Counted from the first letter of the stretch, positions 25,829-38,656 are shown. The stretch: DNA of 64,000 bases from Epiperipatus broadwayi (GCA_028023455.1 JAQFVV010012511.1:558001-622000); one strand, 5' to 3'. A program made the numbers and translations. Notes: generated by a model not told the origin, from the letters alone.

Positions 25829-28082
25829 CACCTGGGTCTCGTTTTATGCGGATTATTTTAATGCGATTTTGAAGTTATGCGATTCATGTTTCTTCTTAAT
25901 ATCTTTCATATTTCACTATATTTATTAGATATCAATAAATTTAAATTATTAATAACTTATTTTGACTTGAAATACTTTTTTTTCTCAAAAATATAACGTT
26001 ATATTAGCAGCTAATGTGAATATGGCCTGAAGCTGTATTTAGAATCTTAGCTTCTATGTAAATAACCTTATATTAATGAGTAAATAATAATAACAGATTT
26101 ATACTTACGTATAAAAATATCGCAATAAATATTCAAAAATTTTAAACTTTTAAAACGTATTTTGTTAGATATAACAGAAATAAATAATCTTACATTTTTA
26201 AAATAAATAATGAAGATTTTATTGATTTTGTAAACTGAAAATAATCTTTCTAATGATAATGTATAAACTTTTTGTTTTGATTGCGATCTCAGTTTTTAAA
26301 TATAGAAACAAAACATTTAAAATTTATTTCAGTAGTAAAAATCAATTAATCATAGATTTTAGATTGATGCTTGAGACAAAGACAAATGTCAGAAAATGCT
26401 GAAATCTGAGTTTCCGGCAATGAACAACCCCTTAAATTCCAACGAGAGCTAAATAGTTATATGTCTGGATATTGCGAGCTTTATAAACAATTTGTAAAAT
26501 CATAGTCTCAAAGTTTAATCACCAATTACATTGTCAACAGAAAACAATTAACACAGCACAAGACAGAAAGTGGTGCTAGTTGTACTTCCACTTGTGCCGA
26601 ATCTGATTTCTTACCAGTTTACAAACAAGCCGCATATCGTCAAATAGCGATAATGATTAAAATACGTATGAAAAAATGTAAAATTAAATACTGTAGTTAA
26701 CCCTTGCCTAGAACTAGACACAAATTTGTGGATGAAGCACCCCCTGCAACATTAGTATTCAATGCAATATCGCATTTTGAAATTTCCTTTGACAACAGTC
26801 AGCAGTTTTGTCCGAAAAATTCCATTTTTTCGATTCTAGCACATGTGTATACTATGCAGGTATTAGTTTGTAAAGTTTCACATAGATGGCAGTTATAATT
26901 AATGATTTATTCGTTATTCCGTGGATGATAATTTGTAAACCCCATATTCACTCTTTTACCTACCTCTATAGAGAAAAGATGTTATACTTTGATATCTGCA
27001 AAACAATTTTCATTTTTTTTTAATAATTTGCATTATTCTTTCAATTGGTAAATTATAATAATTATTTATGATTTATTTTTCTTTTTTAAAAAATATTTCT
27101 ATGAAAATAAGTTCTTTGACTTTCTATTCAGATATCTAGAATCTGTGATAATTCTTCAACTTTCATATTCTTGCACGCATTTTTTGATATTTATTCTCGC
27201 AAGTAATATTTTGAAATCAAGTAAATATTACTAACTAAATATTATGTCTATTTCAAAAAATTATAATTATATTTTCTGCAATAAACAATAAGGTTGTTTT
27301 TGTAGATTTTCAAAATATGAAGCATCGTTTTGTCAATTGAAAATTTTCAACATCACATGATATTTTCTTATCTATAAATGTTTAAATATCTATTATATTT
27401 TTTTACAAAATATTTTAGGTTTTAGAAAGTATATGAATCAAAACTTGATTTATATATATTTTTATAATAATGTATTTCAATATATAAAAAATAAACAGCA
27501 TTTCTTTTTCATATATTTTGAGTCATGTGATAGCATATATCTATCTATCTATTCATTTTTCACCCCTCATTATATACATCGGGTTTTTTGGACAAAAAAA
27601 TATATAAATATGTGTTATTTTTTTCATATAAAATATAATTTACATTTTAGAATGTATATAATCCAAAACTTTTGATTTATATATATTTATTATAATGTAT
27701 TCAATAAATAAAATTAGCATTTCTTTTTATATATTTTGAGTTACGTGATAGCATATATCTGTAATTGTAAAAATGTACAGTTTGGGCCCCTTTTTTGAAA
27801 AAAAACAACAAAAAAACAACGAAAAGGTTTATAAAAAAAAGTTTGTCTTGTATCAATTTTTTTCAAATATTTGATATTTTTTATTAGTCATACTTTATTA
27901 CCTTATTTTTTTAATGCAAATTTTTAAGTAATTTTTCCTTGTTGCTTTTCTTTTATGCCATTTCTGAAAATTACAGAACCTATTCCCCATTTTTCAAGGT
28001 AAGTTAAGTCTATTTTTGAGTGTTTTTTTTTAATGCGGGTTTTCTGTGGAACCTATCTACCACATAAAATGAGACCCAGGTG
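25829..28082. mobile_element. pogo/Tigger-like DNA transposon, transposase lost
   Basis: The ends are 23-bp inverted repeats matching at 21 positions: CACCTGGGTCTCGTTTTATG on the left and the complement of CATAAAATGAGACCCAGGTG on the right. Each is bounded by TA (25827-25828 and 28083-28084), the target duplication of Tc1/mariner/pogo elements. The subterminal TTATGCG.ATT motifs resemble Tigger-type ends. The 2.2-kb interior has no long reading frame, and I could not find a DDE transposase even as fragments. It holds a tandem duplication (27418-27758). The right end is 16 bp from the METTL25 exon end at 28099. Confidence 0.7.
27418..27758. repeat. Direct duplication inside the pogo-like element
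   Basis: Copy 1 (27418-27540) and copy 2 (about 27646-27758) share TTTTAGAA, AAAACTT.GATTTATATATA, AGCATTTCTTTTT.ATATAT and GTGATAGCATATATCT. The period is about 220 bp. The later copy carries small indels. Confidence 0.65.
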
Positions 28083-28098
28083 TATACAAATTAATTAC

Positions 28099-28345
28099 CT
28101 GTGAAATTCCATATTCACTAGCAAAGTTGTTGATAATTTCTGCCATTATTTCTACTTCATGACTCTTCTTAGGTGACATTAAATTTTTAAATGATAGTTC
28201 TTTGTTTAAAACCAAATTTGTAGTTATGACATCTAACAGTGATAGTGTGTGCTGTCTGGAAATCCACACATGCTGCTTCAAAAGATTCTTAGGATAAAGT
28301 TCTTTGGCAACCTGTCGGAGTGATGAGAGATCTAGTTCATAGAAC
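28099..28345 (-). CDS. METTL25: METTL25 exon (second coding exon)
   Basis: 247 nt from the acceptor ATTATTTAAG to the donor CACAG|GTAATT on the minus strand; enters in phase 2 and leaves in phase 0. The translation runs FYELDLSSLRQVAKELYPKN, then a helical region, then MSPKKSHEVEIMAEIINN and YGISQ, leading directly into the SAM loop VVDIGSGKG of the next exon. 'M..KKSHEV..M.ELI' immediately before 'V.DLGSGKG' is the hallmark of METTL25. Only 14 bp of original intron remain between its donor and a transposon. Confidence 0.92.
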
Positions 28346-29046
28346 CTTAAATAATTTGTAAAAAAATGTCTAAATTAAAATAAACAAGGCATTAAAAACA
28401 AATATATTATTAAAAAAAATATTTTAATGCAAGTTATATATTTATTAATAATTCACATTTTTATCTTAAATTTTGAGATCCCTGTTCCACACCAAGTATC
28501 AGATATAACAAAAGATTACTCACCCCATCAAATAGATTAAGATATATTAAAACTAAAATGCATGACTTTCTATTATCTAAAGATAATTTGTCCAAGAATA
28601 ATAATTATAAAATATGACTGAAAACTGTGGATATACTCCTGAAGAATTTGAATCAGAATACCTAAATACAACGAAGCTGCCAACTAAGTTGTATCTAACT
28701 ACACAACTTCAATTATTTGCTATCCAAAGAAAAATGTAAATAAACAAAAAATTCACAAATTTTCTGATATTCAGCAGTCATTTTTCTTTCACTGATCATC
28801 AAAAGCAATTATATATATATATATATTAATAAAATTTCTTTGGTTTATGTCAAAAACACATACATTTTACTATTAATAACTATATTATTATTATTTTTAA
28901 AATTTTGTTTATAGTATAACTTGATTTATATGCATATTATGCATACTAAAAAGCATGTGTTAAAAAGTACAGTCAATGTGCAGTTTAATAATCACTACAT
29001 ATTTTATTCTAATCAATATTTATCAATAAAACGAGCTATTATACGA

Positions 29047-29934
29047 AATAATGAGCAATACTAATTATTCTATCAAGCTTTATTGATAAATGCCACAAAA
29101 GAAAACATTTAAAAATCTCTATCTAGAAATGATCCCCAATCCTCAGAACACTGGTTTCATGCTTTGGCAACCCTCAGTAAGGTGCTAGGGTAATTTCAGA
29201 CATTAGATCTAAAAATACCAACTCAAAGCCAGCATTTATCTAAAAGTTAACTATTAAGTAAAAAATCTGAAATTTTCTGACACCCATATGTCTTCAAATC
29301 CAGTTTAGGTTAGATAGCTGTGTTTTAAGATATATAGGTGTCTGAAATGTTCAGATTTTCTACTTAATAGTTAACTTTTAGATAAATGTTGGCTTTGAAT
29401 TGGTATTTTTATATCTAGTGTCTGAAATTACCCTAGCGCCTCACTGAGGGTTGTCAAAGCATGAAACCAGTGGTCTGAGGATTGGGGATAATTTCTAGAT
29501 AGATTTTTAAATGCTTTCTTTTGCAGAATTTATCAATCAAGCTTGTTAGAGCAATTAACACTGATCATTATTTTATTTACAATTTATAGTTTTGCTTTTA
29601 GGTCTTAATGATATTATACTGCTTAAGACTATTCTGAAGATTTCTCAGCACAATATAGCTATTTAGGTTAGATAGATGGGTTTGAAGACATAGAGGTGCT
29701 GAAAAATTCCAATTTTCTAGCTAATAGTTAACTTTTAGATAAATACTAGCTTTGAGTTGGTATTTTTCGATCTAGTGTCTAAAATTACCCTAGTCCCTCA
29801 CTGAGAATTGCCAAAACATGAAATCAGTGGTCTGAGGATAATTTCTAGATAGAGATTTTTAAATGTTTTCTTTTGTGGCATTTATCAATTAAGCTTGTTA
29901 GAGCAATTAACATCACTCATTATTTTTTATTTAC
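29047..29934. mobile_element. Foldback element with an extra third arm
   Basis: The left arm (about 29047-29305) and right arm (about 29315-29574) are inverted copies; for example CTATCTAGAAATGATCCCCA faces GGGGATAATTTCTAGATAG, and ATTTATCTAAAAGTTAACTA faces TAGTTAACTTTTAGATAAAT. A third copy (29661-29934) repeats the right arm in direct orientation, starting GGTTAGATAGATGGGTTTGA. Arms are 85-90% identical by eye. No coding capacity. Confidence 0.8.
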
Positions 29935-31429
29935 AAGCTTATAAAATTGGGTCATGTGATATATGATTTTATTTTATTTACTATTTAGAGCTATTATACA
30001 CTATATTCATTGAATGGGAGAGGGTCTTAAATTTAATATATCATAATTTGTGGCTCTACTATATTGTAAAGATAGTTAAGTCAAACATTCGTCGCTTTTT
30101 TCACCTTACTTTTGAAATTAAATTGTTGAATTGTCAAAAAACTTAAAATATCATATATGTAAAAGATATCTAGCAGTGACAAAGATAGTTTTTTTTTTTT
30201 CTGAAGATATTATAAATATAAAAAATTATCTTTTACTTGAATTTTTTTTTTATAATTAAAAACTATAATTATTCATAGTAAGTGTTCTTATTTCTGTAAC
30301 TTTCAGCTATATAATATCTCCATAAAATAACCAGATTTTCTGTCTAAAGTGATGAATACAATATAAATTATTAAAAAAATTAATGTATCTCTAAAATTTT
30401 CTGACCAATTTTAAAAAGCAGTGGATATAAAATTTAAAAATGCTGAATGCAAAAACTGAAAAAATATATATATTCTAATTTTGTGTATGTATTATAACGA
30501 TATGAAAGAGGATTTCAAGAAGATGAGTGTTAAAGCATATGAGTCAGCAAAATAAAGACTTACATAAGTATATCATCTTATATAACTAAACATTGTTACT
30601 TAATTTATACTGGCATAGAACGAGATCTTTATGATAATGACTAATATTACAATAATGTATGTCTACATATGGTAATGCAAATATTGACACTGACCCCAGT
30701 AATAATGGCATAAATTACCAATGTAAATTCTCAAATTTTATGACGATCAAAACAAATAATTCTCACACTTATTAGTTTCATTTCCTTATTATTATTTCCC
30801 TTCAAAAGAAATAAAACCAACATTGAATAAAGATCTAATCTGCAAGAATAGCTTTTATTTATTTAAATCTATGAAGTCCTTAAGTGCCAATCTTTAATTC
30901 AGAAGACTGTTGCATACTGTGGTCCAAATGCTTTCTAAAGTTTACTAAATTTCCATTATCTAGCACAAATTCCTAATAAATGAAAACAAAAAGATAAATA
31001 ATCCTCTAGCAATGATTGTATTATTAGTAATTTAATAAAAAAAAAAAAGGATAGACATTCTGATGGGTTGAATAATAAAATAAATATAGTTACTTGAGCT
31101 ATATAAGGATTCAAAGGCAGATTTTAAAAAATGTAAAAATAACAAGTGAATAAAAATTAAAATAAGATAGTTATTTGATGTTTGTGACTATTTCTGATAT
31201 TTTTTTTAATATGTTGAAATATGAGCATAAAAAATATAATCTAATTACATCAACATATGGTATTCTTTTATATAACAATCTAAAGTATTTGGTATAGATA
31301 ATTATGAATAAATGCTTTTGATATATGCATCCTATTGATTCTTTTAAATTTGGACAAAGATAATTAGATTGATGGCATTAAAACATCTATGTTTTTGTGA
31401 TTTCAAATATAGTTGTGATATGTTATCTC

Positions 31430-32660
31430 AAAACTACTGCAACTTTTCTAGGAAATAATGTACTATAATGTTTTCCATCAGATCTTAAAAGCACTTCATC
31501 TCAGTTCAGAAGAGGTGATATAAAAGGTTGTGGTAATTATCTTGGAACATCATTATTATCTACTTCAACAAAGTACTTCAAAAATTATATTAAATGGGTT
31601 GCTTCCAATGATAGGTGAATGGTTATTAGATACTTTATTATAGTTTAACAAATCAAAAAGTATTACAAATATGGGTTTTGTTGTAAAGCTAATGCAAAAA
31701 AAATTATCATGGAAAAACAATGATTTATACATTGCTTTTATCAATATGTTCAAAGTATTTGACTCAATTAAAAATACCTGAAAATTGATGGTTGTTCTCA
31801 AAAGATTTTATATATTATATAGCTGCTATATAATGATATGACAAAAAAATTATTATTGATAATGGAGAATTTGGGGCATTTGAAATAAAAATATTTACTA
31901 ACTCCAATGTATGACAACATCTTTTAAAAATTTCATAGCAGTCATGAAGTAGGCATTAAGACAAAATATAAATTTGATTACGAAATTTTTAATTTGAATA
32001 AACTAATAAAAAAAAATCAAGGATATCATCCTCTTGGTTTTTAAATTGATAGTAAACTAATGGTAGTGCTATTCAAAAGATTATTTATATAATATTCTTA
32101 ATGTTTGAATGCAATCTTCAAAAAGTTTATACAGTTATTATTCAAAAAAAATTGGTTGATGTAAAACAACCTATCATGGAGGGAAAAAAGCTATGGCAAC
32201 TTTTGGCTTAGAAAGTTAAAAGCTCGGCAATGAGATGCAATTTAAAAATCTTGATATCTTTTTATACAAAAATGCAGGTAAAAGTGTAGCAGAATCTAAT
32301 CAATCACTGCTGCAACTTAACAAAAGATATGATACTTCATATAATATAACTACTTCAAATATAATAGTTGTATGTAATGCTATAATTGTGCATGTGATAA
32401 TAAATATAATGACACAAGAAAAAATTTGTTTCAAAATACTCTGCAATATTTTGAAAATATGATGATAACCTTAAAAATAATAAGTATATTCTATTTTTTG
32501 GTTATGATAATGTTTAATCCATAATTGAAAGAGCATCTTCATTAGATTTGACATGTAAAGCAGATAAAAAATAACAAACTCACTAAAAAAAATTAATTGT
32601 AATCTTGAAAATAATTACTGTGGAAGAGGTAGAAATACTTTCTTTTTAAAAAAACATTTC
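31430..32660 (+). pseudogene. Decayed LINE reverse transcriptase
   Basis: Plus-strand frames, broken by many stops and shifts, retain the order of a non-LTR retrotransposon reverse transcriptase. GNYLGTSLLS (about 31529-31560) corresponds to the 'YRGISLLS' block. FINMFKVFDSIKN then KLMVVLKRF (about 31735-31800) corresponds to the 'FIDL.KAFDSV' block with a catalytic Asp. The next block is 'IIIDNGEFGAFEIK' (31855-31890). The FADD block cannot be found. It lies inside a METTL25 intron, antisense to it. The clade cannot be settled by eye. Confidence 0.6.
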
Positions 32661-32712
32661 AAAGATATCCTACATATATATATATATGTTGATACAAAGA
32701 TTTTCACGGGTT

Positions 32713-33230
32713 GCATATATAAAAGACATATTTTGCGGGTTCATCAGTGTTAAAAAATTTAAATATTGGTAAACCGATTCGACTTGATCACACAAGTCAT
32801 CCACTGGGTGATAAAAGGTAGAAAGACAGTTGTAGAGGCACTACAATCACTGATTTCAGTGATTCAGGTTATAAAATTGATTTTTCTAGTAACAGGATCA
32901 TATCCAGATGTGATAATCTCTACCAGTGCAAAATATGAGAAATCATTGAGATATTTAAAAGGTCAGATTGTATTAATAAGCATGATGATACATGCAAACT
33001 TTCTCCTATTTGGAAATATTTTTTTAAAAAACATTCTTAATTTAACATTTTTGCTATTGGTGGAACTTTAAGGTTTTTTTCAAATCAGTGATTGTAGCGC
33101 CTCTACGACCATCTTTCTACCTTTTATCATCCAGTGGATGACTTGTGTGATCAAGTCCAAACGTCGGTATATCAATATTTAAATTTTTTAACATGGATGA
33201 ACCCACAAAATATGTCTTTTATATATATAT
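32713..33230. mobile_element. Foldback element, 145-bp arms
   Basis: The left arm (32713-32856) and right arm (33082-33230) pair across a ~225-bp spacer: GATCACACAAGTCATCCACT faces AGTGGATGACTTGTGTGATC, and ATATAAAAGACATATTTTG faces CAAAATATGTCTTTTATAT. It abuts the 3' end of the LINE remnant. The 101-codon frame that reads through the left arm is a by-product of the repeat. Confidence 0.8.
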
Positions 33231-33982
33231 TAATTGCTTTCATTGAGAGAATATGATATGACTTAGGATGCAATAGAATAGAAATCTACAATAACTATAA
33301 AACAAATGTCATGATCTTTCAAACAGAAAAGTCTATTGCAGAAGAAATTAAAAAATAAAATACAAGATATTGAAAGAGAAGATTAAAAATAGTATTTTAT
33401 GTAAATGAATTAATTTGTGCTTGATGAATTGATTTGTTTAATCATTATAAAAGTCATCTTTAAATTCTTGTCAGTTTTTTTAAAAAAATAAAGTAAGACA
33501 ATTCATTTCTATTTTTGTGTGGATACTAATGATGATGAGTCAAATTAATCAAATAATTTCCTCCTAAATATTGAGTAAATAAAAAAAATGGAATGTTATT
33601 TACAGATTAAAAAAAAAAAAAATTACTAAGAAAGTGAGAAAAAATAATGCCGAAGTGAATAAACTAAAAAGAATGAAAACATAAAATATAATTATTATTA
33701 GATAAAAAATATTTTTTTTTTTAAAAAGTAATTATTAAAAATATGAAGATTTAATATAACAGCCAATTTATTAAAACTTTTTAATTCTTTTTTTGTTTTT
33801 TATATTATGTTATTATTCAAAAGCTTTTACAAAATACATTTCTTATGCATTTGAATACAATGTTTTTAGATTCTTTTATTTTAGTCAGTTCTGAATACTC
33901 TATAGTCTTCACTCTAGCTAAAAATATAATTTTAATTCAAATGCACAACTAAATGAATTTTTGATATATTTAATATACTAAC

Positions 33983-34252
33983 TTTTCTGACATCTGAGTT
34001 TCATCATCATTGAAGATATGTCCACTGGGTAGTTGAGCCAATTCTTCCAAATTAAGTTGTAATAATTCATTCTGAATTTCAGATTTAATAAATTTATCCC
34101 AGTAATTCTGAGTAATAAAATGAACAGTGTGGCAATTGGCTAGTGGTAAATGCTCTTCCAGAAATGTAGCTATCTGGACTGCTTTAATTTTTAATAACTG
34201 CAAGTTTTTCTTACCATGCCCCTCAGCCATTGTCATAACACCTACGCTGCAT
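33983..34252 (-). CDS. METTL25: METTL25 first coding exon
   Basis: The minus-strand acceptor ATAATTTTCAG ends at 34253. Translation is placed at ATG 34236-34234 (MTMAEGHGKK...), leaving 16 nt of 5' UTR in this exon; an earlier out-of-frame ATG at 34252 ends after nine codons. From the start to the donor AA|GTTAGT there are 254 nt, phase 2 out. FLEEHLPLANCHTVHFITQN then YWDKF (roughly residues 25-49) match the METTL25 N-terminal signature 'FL...L...N.HTV.F.T...W'. Joined to the next four exons it gives 445 codons in an unbroken frame. METTL25 proteins belong to the class I SAM-dependent methyltransferases related to METTL25B/RRNAD1; their substrate is not established here. A further upstream codon in frame (Cys at 34251) means a longer N-terminus from another exon cannot be excluded. 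Confidence 0.88.
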
Positions 34253-37200
34253 CTGAAAATTATAATGGGAATAATAATAGAATATGAAGCACCTTGCTAA
34301 AAAAATCATTCATGAATTATTGCAAATTAAAAATAACATTCAAATTTATCTAAATCTTATTTAAGGTTAAAAACAACATTCTAATTTTTACATTTATTTC
34401 ATGACTGGAATATTTTCTCTTACAAAATTTTGACCCAAATTACATACATATGTATATATCCACATTGAACCTACTGAAATTTGAGATGAGTTTCAGTATG
34501 TGGTAAAATGTCAGTCATAATTTTTTTTTTCTTAGTGTGATTTTGATGGTGGATATCTTAACCTATGAAGCATTGAGCTGTGTTGCCATGATAATGATAA
34601 TATTGATATAAAAAAAAATTGTTTATTATTAATTGTTTAAGATTGTGAATTGACTTTATTCAATTTAAAATGGATATGTGAATAATAAAGCATATAGTTT
34701 GGATAAAAATTTTATTCTTTATTATATATTTTCATTACTGCACTCACCATAGTTGATTACAAATAATACACTTAAATGTTTAATGTCTCTAGTATATTTA
34801 TTTTATTTGTATAATATATTTGAAAGATTGTAGTATGAAAAAAAAACATAGTCTTAATTATTTAATTTATGTTTGAGTGAAAGGCTCTTATTTGCATCTT
34901 AAAATTGTAAATGCTTGTTATATATAATAATTGTGAAATTTTTTTTTTTGCCATTATTTTATGTATAAAATTTTTATTTATGGAATGCTGGCTAGAATTT
35001 ATTAAAGAGTGAATAAAAGGTATTGATATAATTACTATGACATCAAGGGGAAAAGTTATAAATGGAACTGAAAAAAAAAAAGAGTTCTCTCTACTTTGGC
35101 TTCAATAGAAGTGAATCTAAGTTCCTTCTTACGATTTTTTAAATTTATTTTTAAAAGAATATGATTGTAAAATGGATATAATGAATGAAAGCATTATTGT
35201 TTGTCTGTTGACTGGCCAGAGTCGTTGAATTTGTGAGGGATGATTTATTAAAATATGAAAATTCTTAGCATTTCGTAACCATCTGAATATTTCAATTTAA
35301 AAATAAATATCTATTTTTCAATGATGAGATCTAAATATTAATAAAAGAAAAATGTACAGAAAGATCCTGTTCGCCTACTGATATAATTTTATAAGCTTGA
35401 TGTATTATTTATACATGAGTTAAAAATGGGTTCAATTTCCATAGCAGAATAATGGATGAAACTAGCGTCTATTCATTTGTAATGTTTTATTAATTGATTA
35501 CTTGTTAAATGAAAGAATATCTACATTGCATCGTCATACATATAAATTAGTGTCTGCACACTTATATCTTTATATAGATCAAATATCTGCTGAATGAAAA
35601 GATAATTTGGATATTTAGAAAATAATAGAATCTTATAGCTTTTCGTAATATTTCTACTTTCCCTGGAATAACAAAATATCGGATCGTGATTTAAAAAAAC
35701 ACACCAGAACTATAGTACTATTTTTAAAATGCCATATTTAAGGATTATTATTCAGATCATTTTCTTATATTTATTATTATTATTGGTAGAAATATTAGTA
35801 TAATTTTAGGTTGAATAATAATCTATTTACATACCTAAATGTAAGAGTTATGTATATCTAAGTTTGAATTTATACATTGCAGTATAGTAATTAGTATTTT
35901 AATTTAAAATATTCATTTTTTTAAATTTATTGATTATGAATTAACTTCAGGTATGTCACTTATATTAGGAATTCAAAAAAAGATATTGTATTAAGTATTT
36001 ATTTTATTTTGTTCTCTTAAATTTATATTAACAAATAAATAGATTCCTTTTTGTATATATATATTTTATATTTTAACTATAATTTTATATGAAGTATAGA
36101 AAGAAGATATATTTTGAACTCTCTTATATTTCAGGAAGTATAAATGTTCAACAACATTTTTTTTGTGTTACATAAACATATTTGTTTGTATTTAATATCT
36201 AATCAGTGGAGATTGAGGTGCAATCATCTATTTAAATATGAAGTTACTGTTAATTGAAAACCTATTGCTTAAAGCAGAATTGGATTATATGCACATATTT
36301 TAAATATTTATTTGATATATGTATTGTACCTAGAGAAAAAATTGACAAAACTATATAAATTAACAGTTAAGGCTATATAAGAATAATAATGTTAATAAGG
36401 CTAAGGCTATAGCTCTGGCTATGTTCAGGGTTCTTTTGTTGTTACAGTAATTCATACCAAGAACACAGGGAGTTACAATAATAATAAACATTATAAAGTA
36501 TAACTAAATAAACTTAAGAGGAGAAGAAACCTCAACCCACTCTCACAAAACTTTTAAAATCTCTCAATACTCATAACATAAATCACAAAGTAACAAGATA
36601 AATTAATTTCTCTCTTATAATAAATTTCTTCCATCATCCTGACTCTAGCATACTTTTATATCTCTAATCCCTTCTTCATTGTCATATTACTATGATCAGA
36701 TCCATTTAATAAATAGCCAGCTTTTATAAATCTTACTTATTTGTTATGCCACTTTGCTTTTCTTTGGCAATAGATATCAGTTATTTCTAGAATTATAGTA
36801 TTATGATCTCAGGGTTCTTATATTACATTTAATATTAAATTTTTCTCAATATTTATTTCATGGACATGTTGTTGACAAAGAATATCCTAGTGATAAACAT
36901 GAGGAGAAATACACTTAATCTACAAGCTAATGTCTGTCTCTTATTTAATAATAATAAGCATAATTTAATAAATAATTTAACTAAGACAAAATTGCATCAA
37001 ACTCTAAATTTGAAATAATATAATAATCTACTAGGTTAGCATTTGAATACCAAGAGTGGAAAAGGGATTTTATGCCCACTCAAAATATACACCAACAACA
37101 TAAATAAATTGATTACATAGTAATAGACAATAATTGATTACAAACACAGTCTTATTTAAATAAATTGCAGTTTTACATTACAGTGATTAATAGAATAAAT

Positions 37201-38541
37201 GAATAATATTTGATTTAATACATTCTTCATATTTGCAAAATAATTATTGCTTAAATAGTTTAACATTAATTTTCGTGTCTGTACCTTCAATAAATATTTG
37301 AAAAATATTTGTGTTATAGAATATATAATGTTTAGATTTCTGGATATGGATTTAGTGAATATCAAGAACACCATAAAGACACTACACTAGATTAAACAAC
37401 AAAATAACATTTATTTACAATGAATAAAATTTTATAAGCATGAAATATCATAGAAATCTATTACAAAGAATTAAAAAATATATTTACAATAGTCTTATGC
37501 AATTTCTTATAGAATACACTACTATTTCCAATTTACTCAAATTAAAACATTACATAACTGAATTAAATATCCACAACTTAGGATGGTCTTAGGTGGACCT
37601 GCATATTTAAACATTTACAATTATTTAAAAAAAATTTAACCTTCAAATTCACTATTCTTAATAAATATTCTGAGCCATTCAAGTAATCGAACTTTAATAA
37701 ATTATTAATAAATTTATGGTATCCGCTTTATATCTTTCTGCAAAAATATATGCCCTAAATAATATCATACTTTATAATTTATAGCTTTACCAACTATGCA
37801 TTATTAATTAATTCTATGGTCTTGAACTACCAAAGTTTTACTAACCATGCATTATTTATTAACTCTACAGTCTTTAATTATTAAAGTTATTTTTAAATCA
37901 TTCTCCAATAACAGGAATGAACCAACACAATACAACCATAAACGTGAAAAATATCACTAAAAAAAAATCAACATTATCAGAGAGAATAACCCTTTATCTC
38001 CTAATAAACTATCTAAATTATTTCAATATCAACAGTAATGAGAGAGCTAAGCTTAATCTCCAAACCATCAAGGCAGAAATAAAATTCACATACCTTGGAA
38101 ATGCACAATGGTCAGATAACACATATACTAGAGAGGAATTAATTCTAAACTCTCGATAATATAATACTAAATTGATGCATAAAACCAATAAGCAATAATA
38201 ATGTCAAATAAGACAGAATATAATGTAACATTAAAAAGCACAAGAAATATACATTATTTTCATAAACATATAACATTCAGAATAAAGGACATAGCAATCT
38301 CTTTAAAATAACTTAATTCTAAATCATTGTATAGCATAGTATCATTAATGCTAAAACTATAATAATAATAAGTGAACTTCTGTCAGGCATGCTAGACCAT
38401 AACATATAAAATATCTAATAGAATCAATATTTAAATAGCATAAATAATCATAATACGTTATAATGTGTAACATAAATTTTAAGCATAAATTTTACCAAAA
38501 ATCTTTTTTTTTCTTCTTATAAATAAAAAAAATATATATAC
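34253..38541. other. Upstream of METTL25; no gene assigned
   Basis: This should contain the METTL25 5' UTR exon and promoter, but nothing distinctive stands out: no CpG-rich island and no clear first exon. It is very A/T-rich with scattered A/T runs. An 80-codon plus-strand frame at 37917-38159 has no recognisable motif and is most likely chance. A small tandem duplication lies at 37789-37884. Confidence 0.5.
37789..37884. repeat. Tandem duplication, about 48 bp
   Basis: Two adjacent copies share TTAC.AAC.ATGCATTATTA, then ATT.ACTCTA..GTCTT and end in AAAGTT. Confidence 0.5.
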
Positions 38542-38656
38542 TCAAATTTTTTATCTGGCACAGTTCCTGGTCCAACTGCAGATAATTCAACACATAAAGA
38601 TGTTCTCTGCACCCTGTATATAATTCAAAAGACACATTTGCACTGGCAGTTCTCTT
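38542..38656 (-). CDS. Candidate exon of an unidentified minus-strand gene
   Basis: The acceptor candidate is TTTACGGGAG, preceded by about 60 nt free of AG. 115 nt follow, then the donor GA|GTATAT. Read from phase 0 it gives 38 codons containing ASANVSFELYTGCREHLYVL and QLDQELCQIKN. G+C and codon texture stand out from the surrounding A/T-rich DNA, and the entry phase fits the exon at 39707-39607. I do not recognise the protein. The complementary strand is also open with a possible acceptor, so the strand is not certain. Confidence 0.4.

Larger units (their letters stand above)
8541..28098 (-). other. Giant METTL25 intron (about 19.6 kb)
   Basis: Splice donor CAG|GTAATT and acceptor TTATTTTCAG on the minus strand bound this intron, which interrupts the protein exactly before the SAM-binding loop. 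It is largely built from mobile DNA: foldbacks at 12371, 14888, 16894, 21258 and 23611, a pogo-like transposon at 25829-28082 and a decayed SINE-like segment near 9420. G+C-richer islands at 17760-17900, 19650-20950, 22500-22860 and 24500-24800 contain no reading frame I can assign. The rest (for example 9500-11150 and 12721-14840) is plain A/T-rich sequence. Confidence 0.75.
28346..33982 (-). other. METTL25 intron with foldbacks and a dead LINE
   Basis: A 5.6-kb intron, donor AA|GTTAGT and acceptor TTATTTAAG on the minus strand. It contains the three-arm foldback (29047-29934), a rotted LINE (31430-32660) and a foldback (32713-33230). The stretches 28346-29046, 29935-31429 and 33231-33982 show only A/T-rich sequence. 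Confidence 0.7.

Noticed and set aside
32766-33071. 101-codon plus-strand frame
   Set aside because: It starts inside the left arm of the 32713-33230 foldback and runs into its spacer. It resembles no protein.
37917-38159. 80-codon plus-strand frame
   Set aside because: Asn/Thr/Leu-rich composition expected of A/T-rich DNA, with no domain, splice signal or partner.
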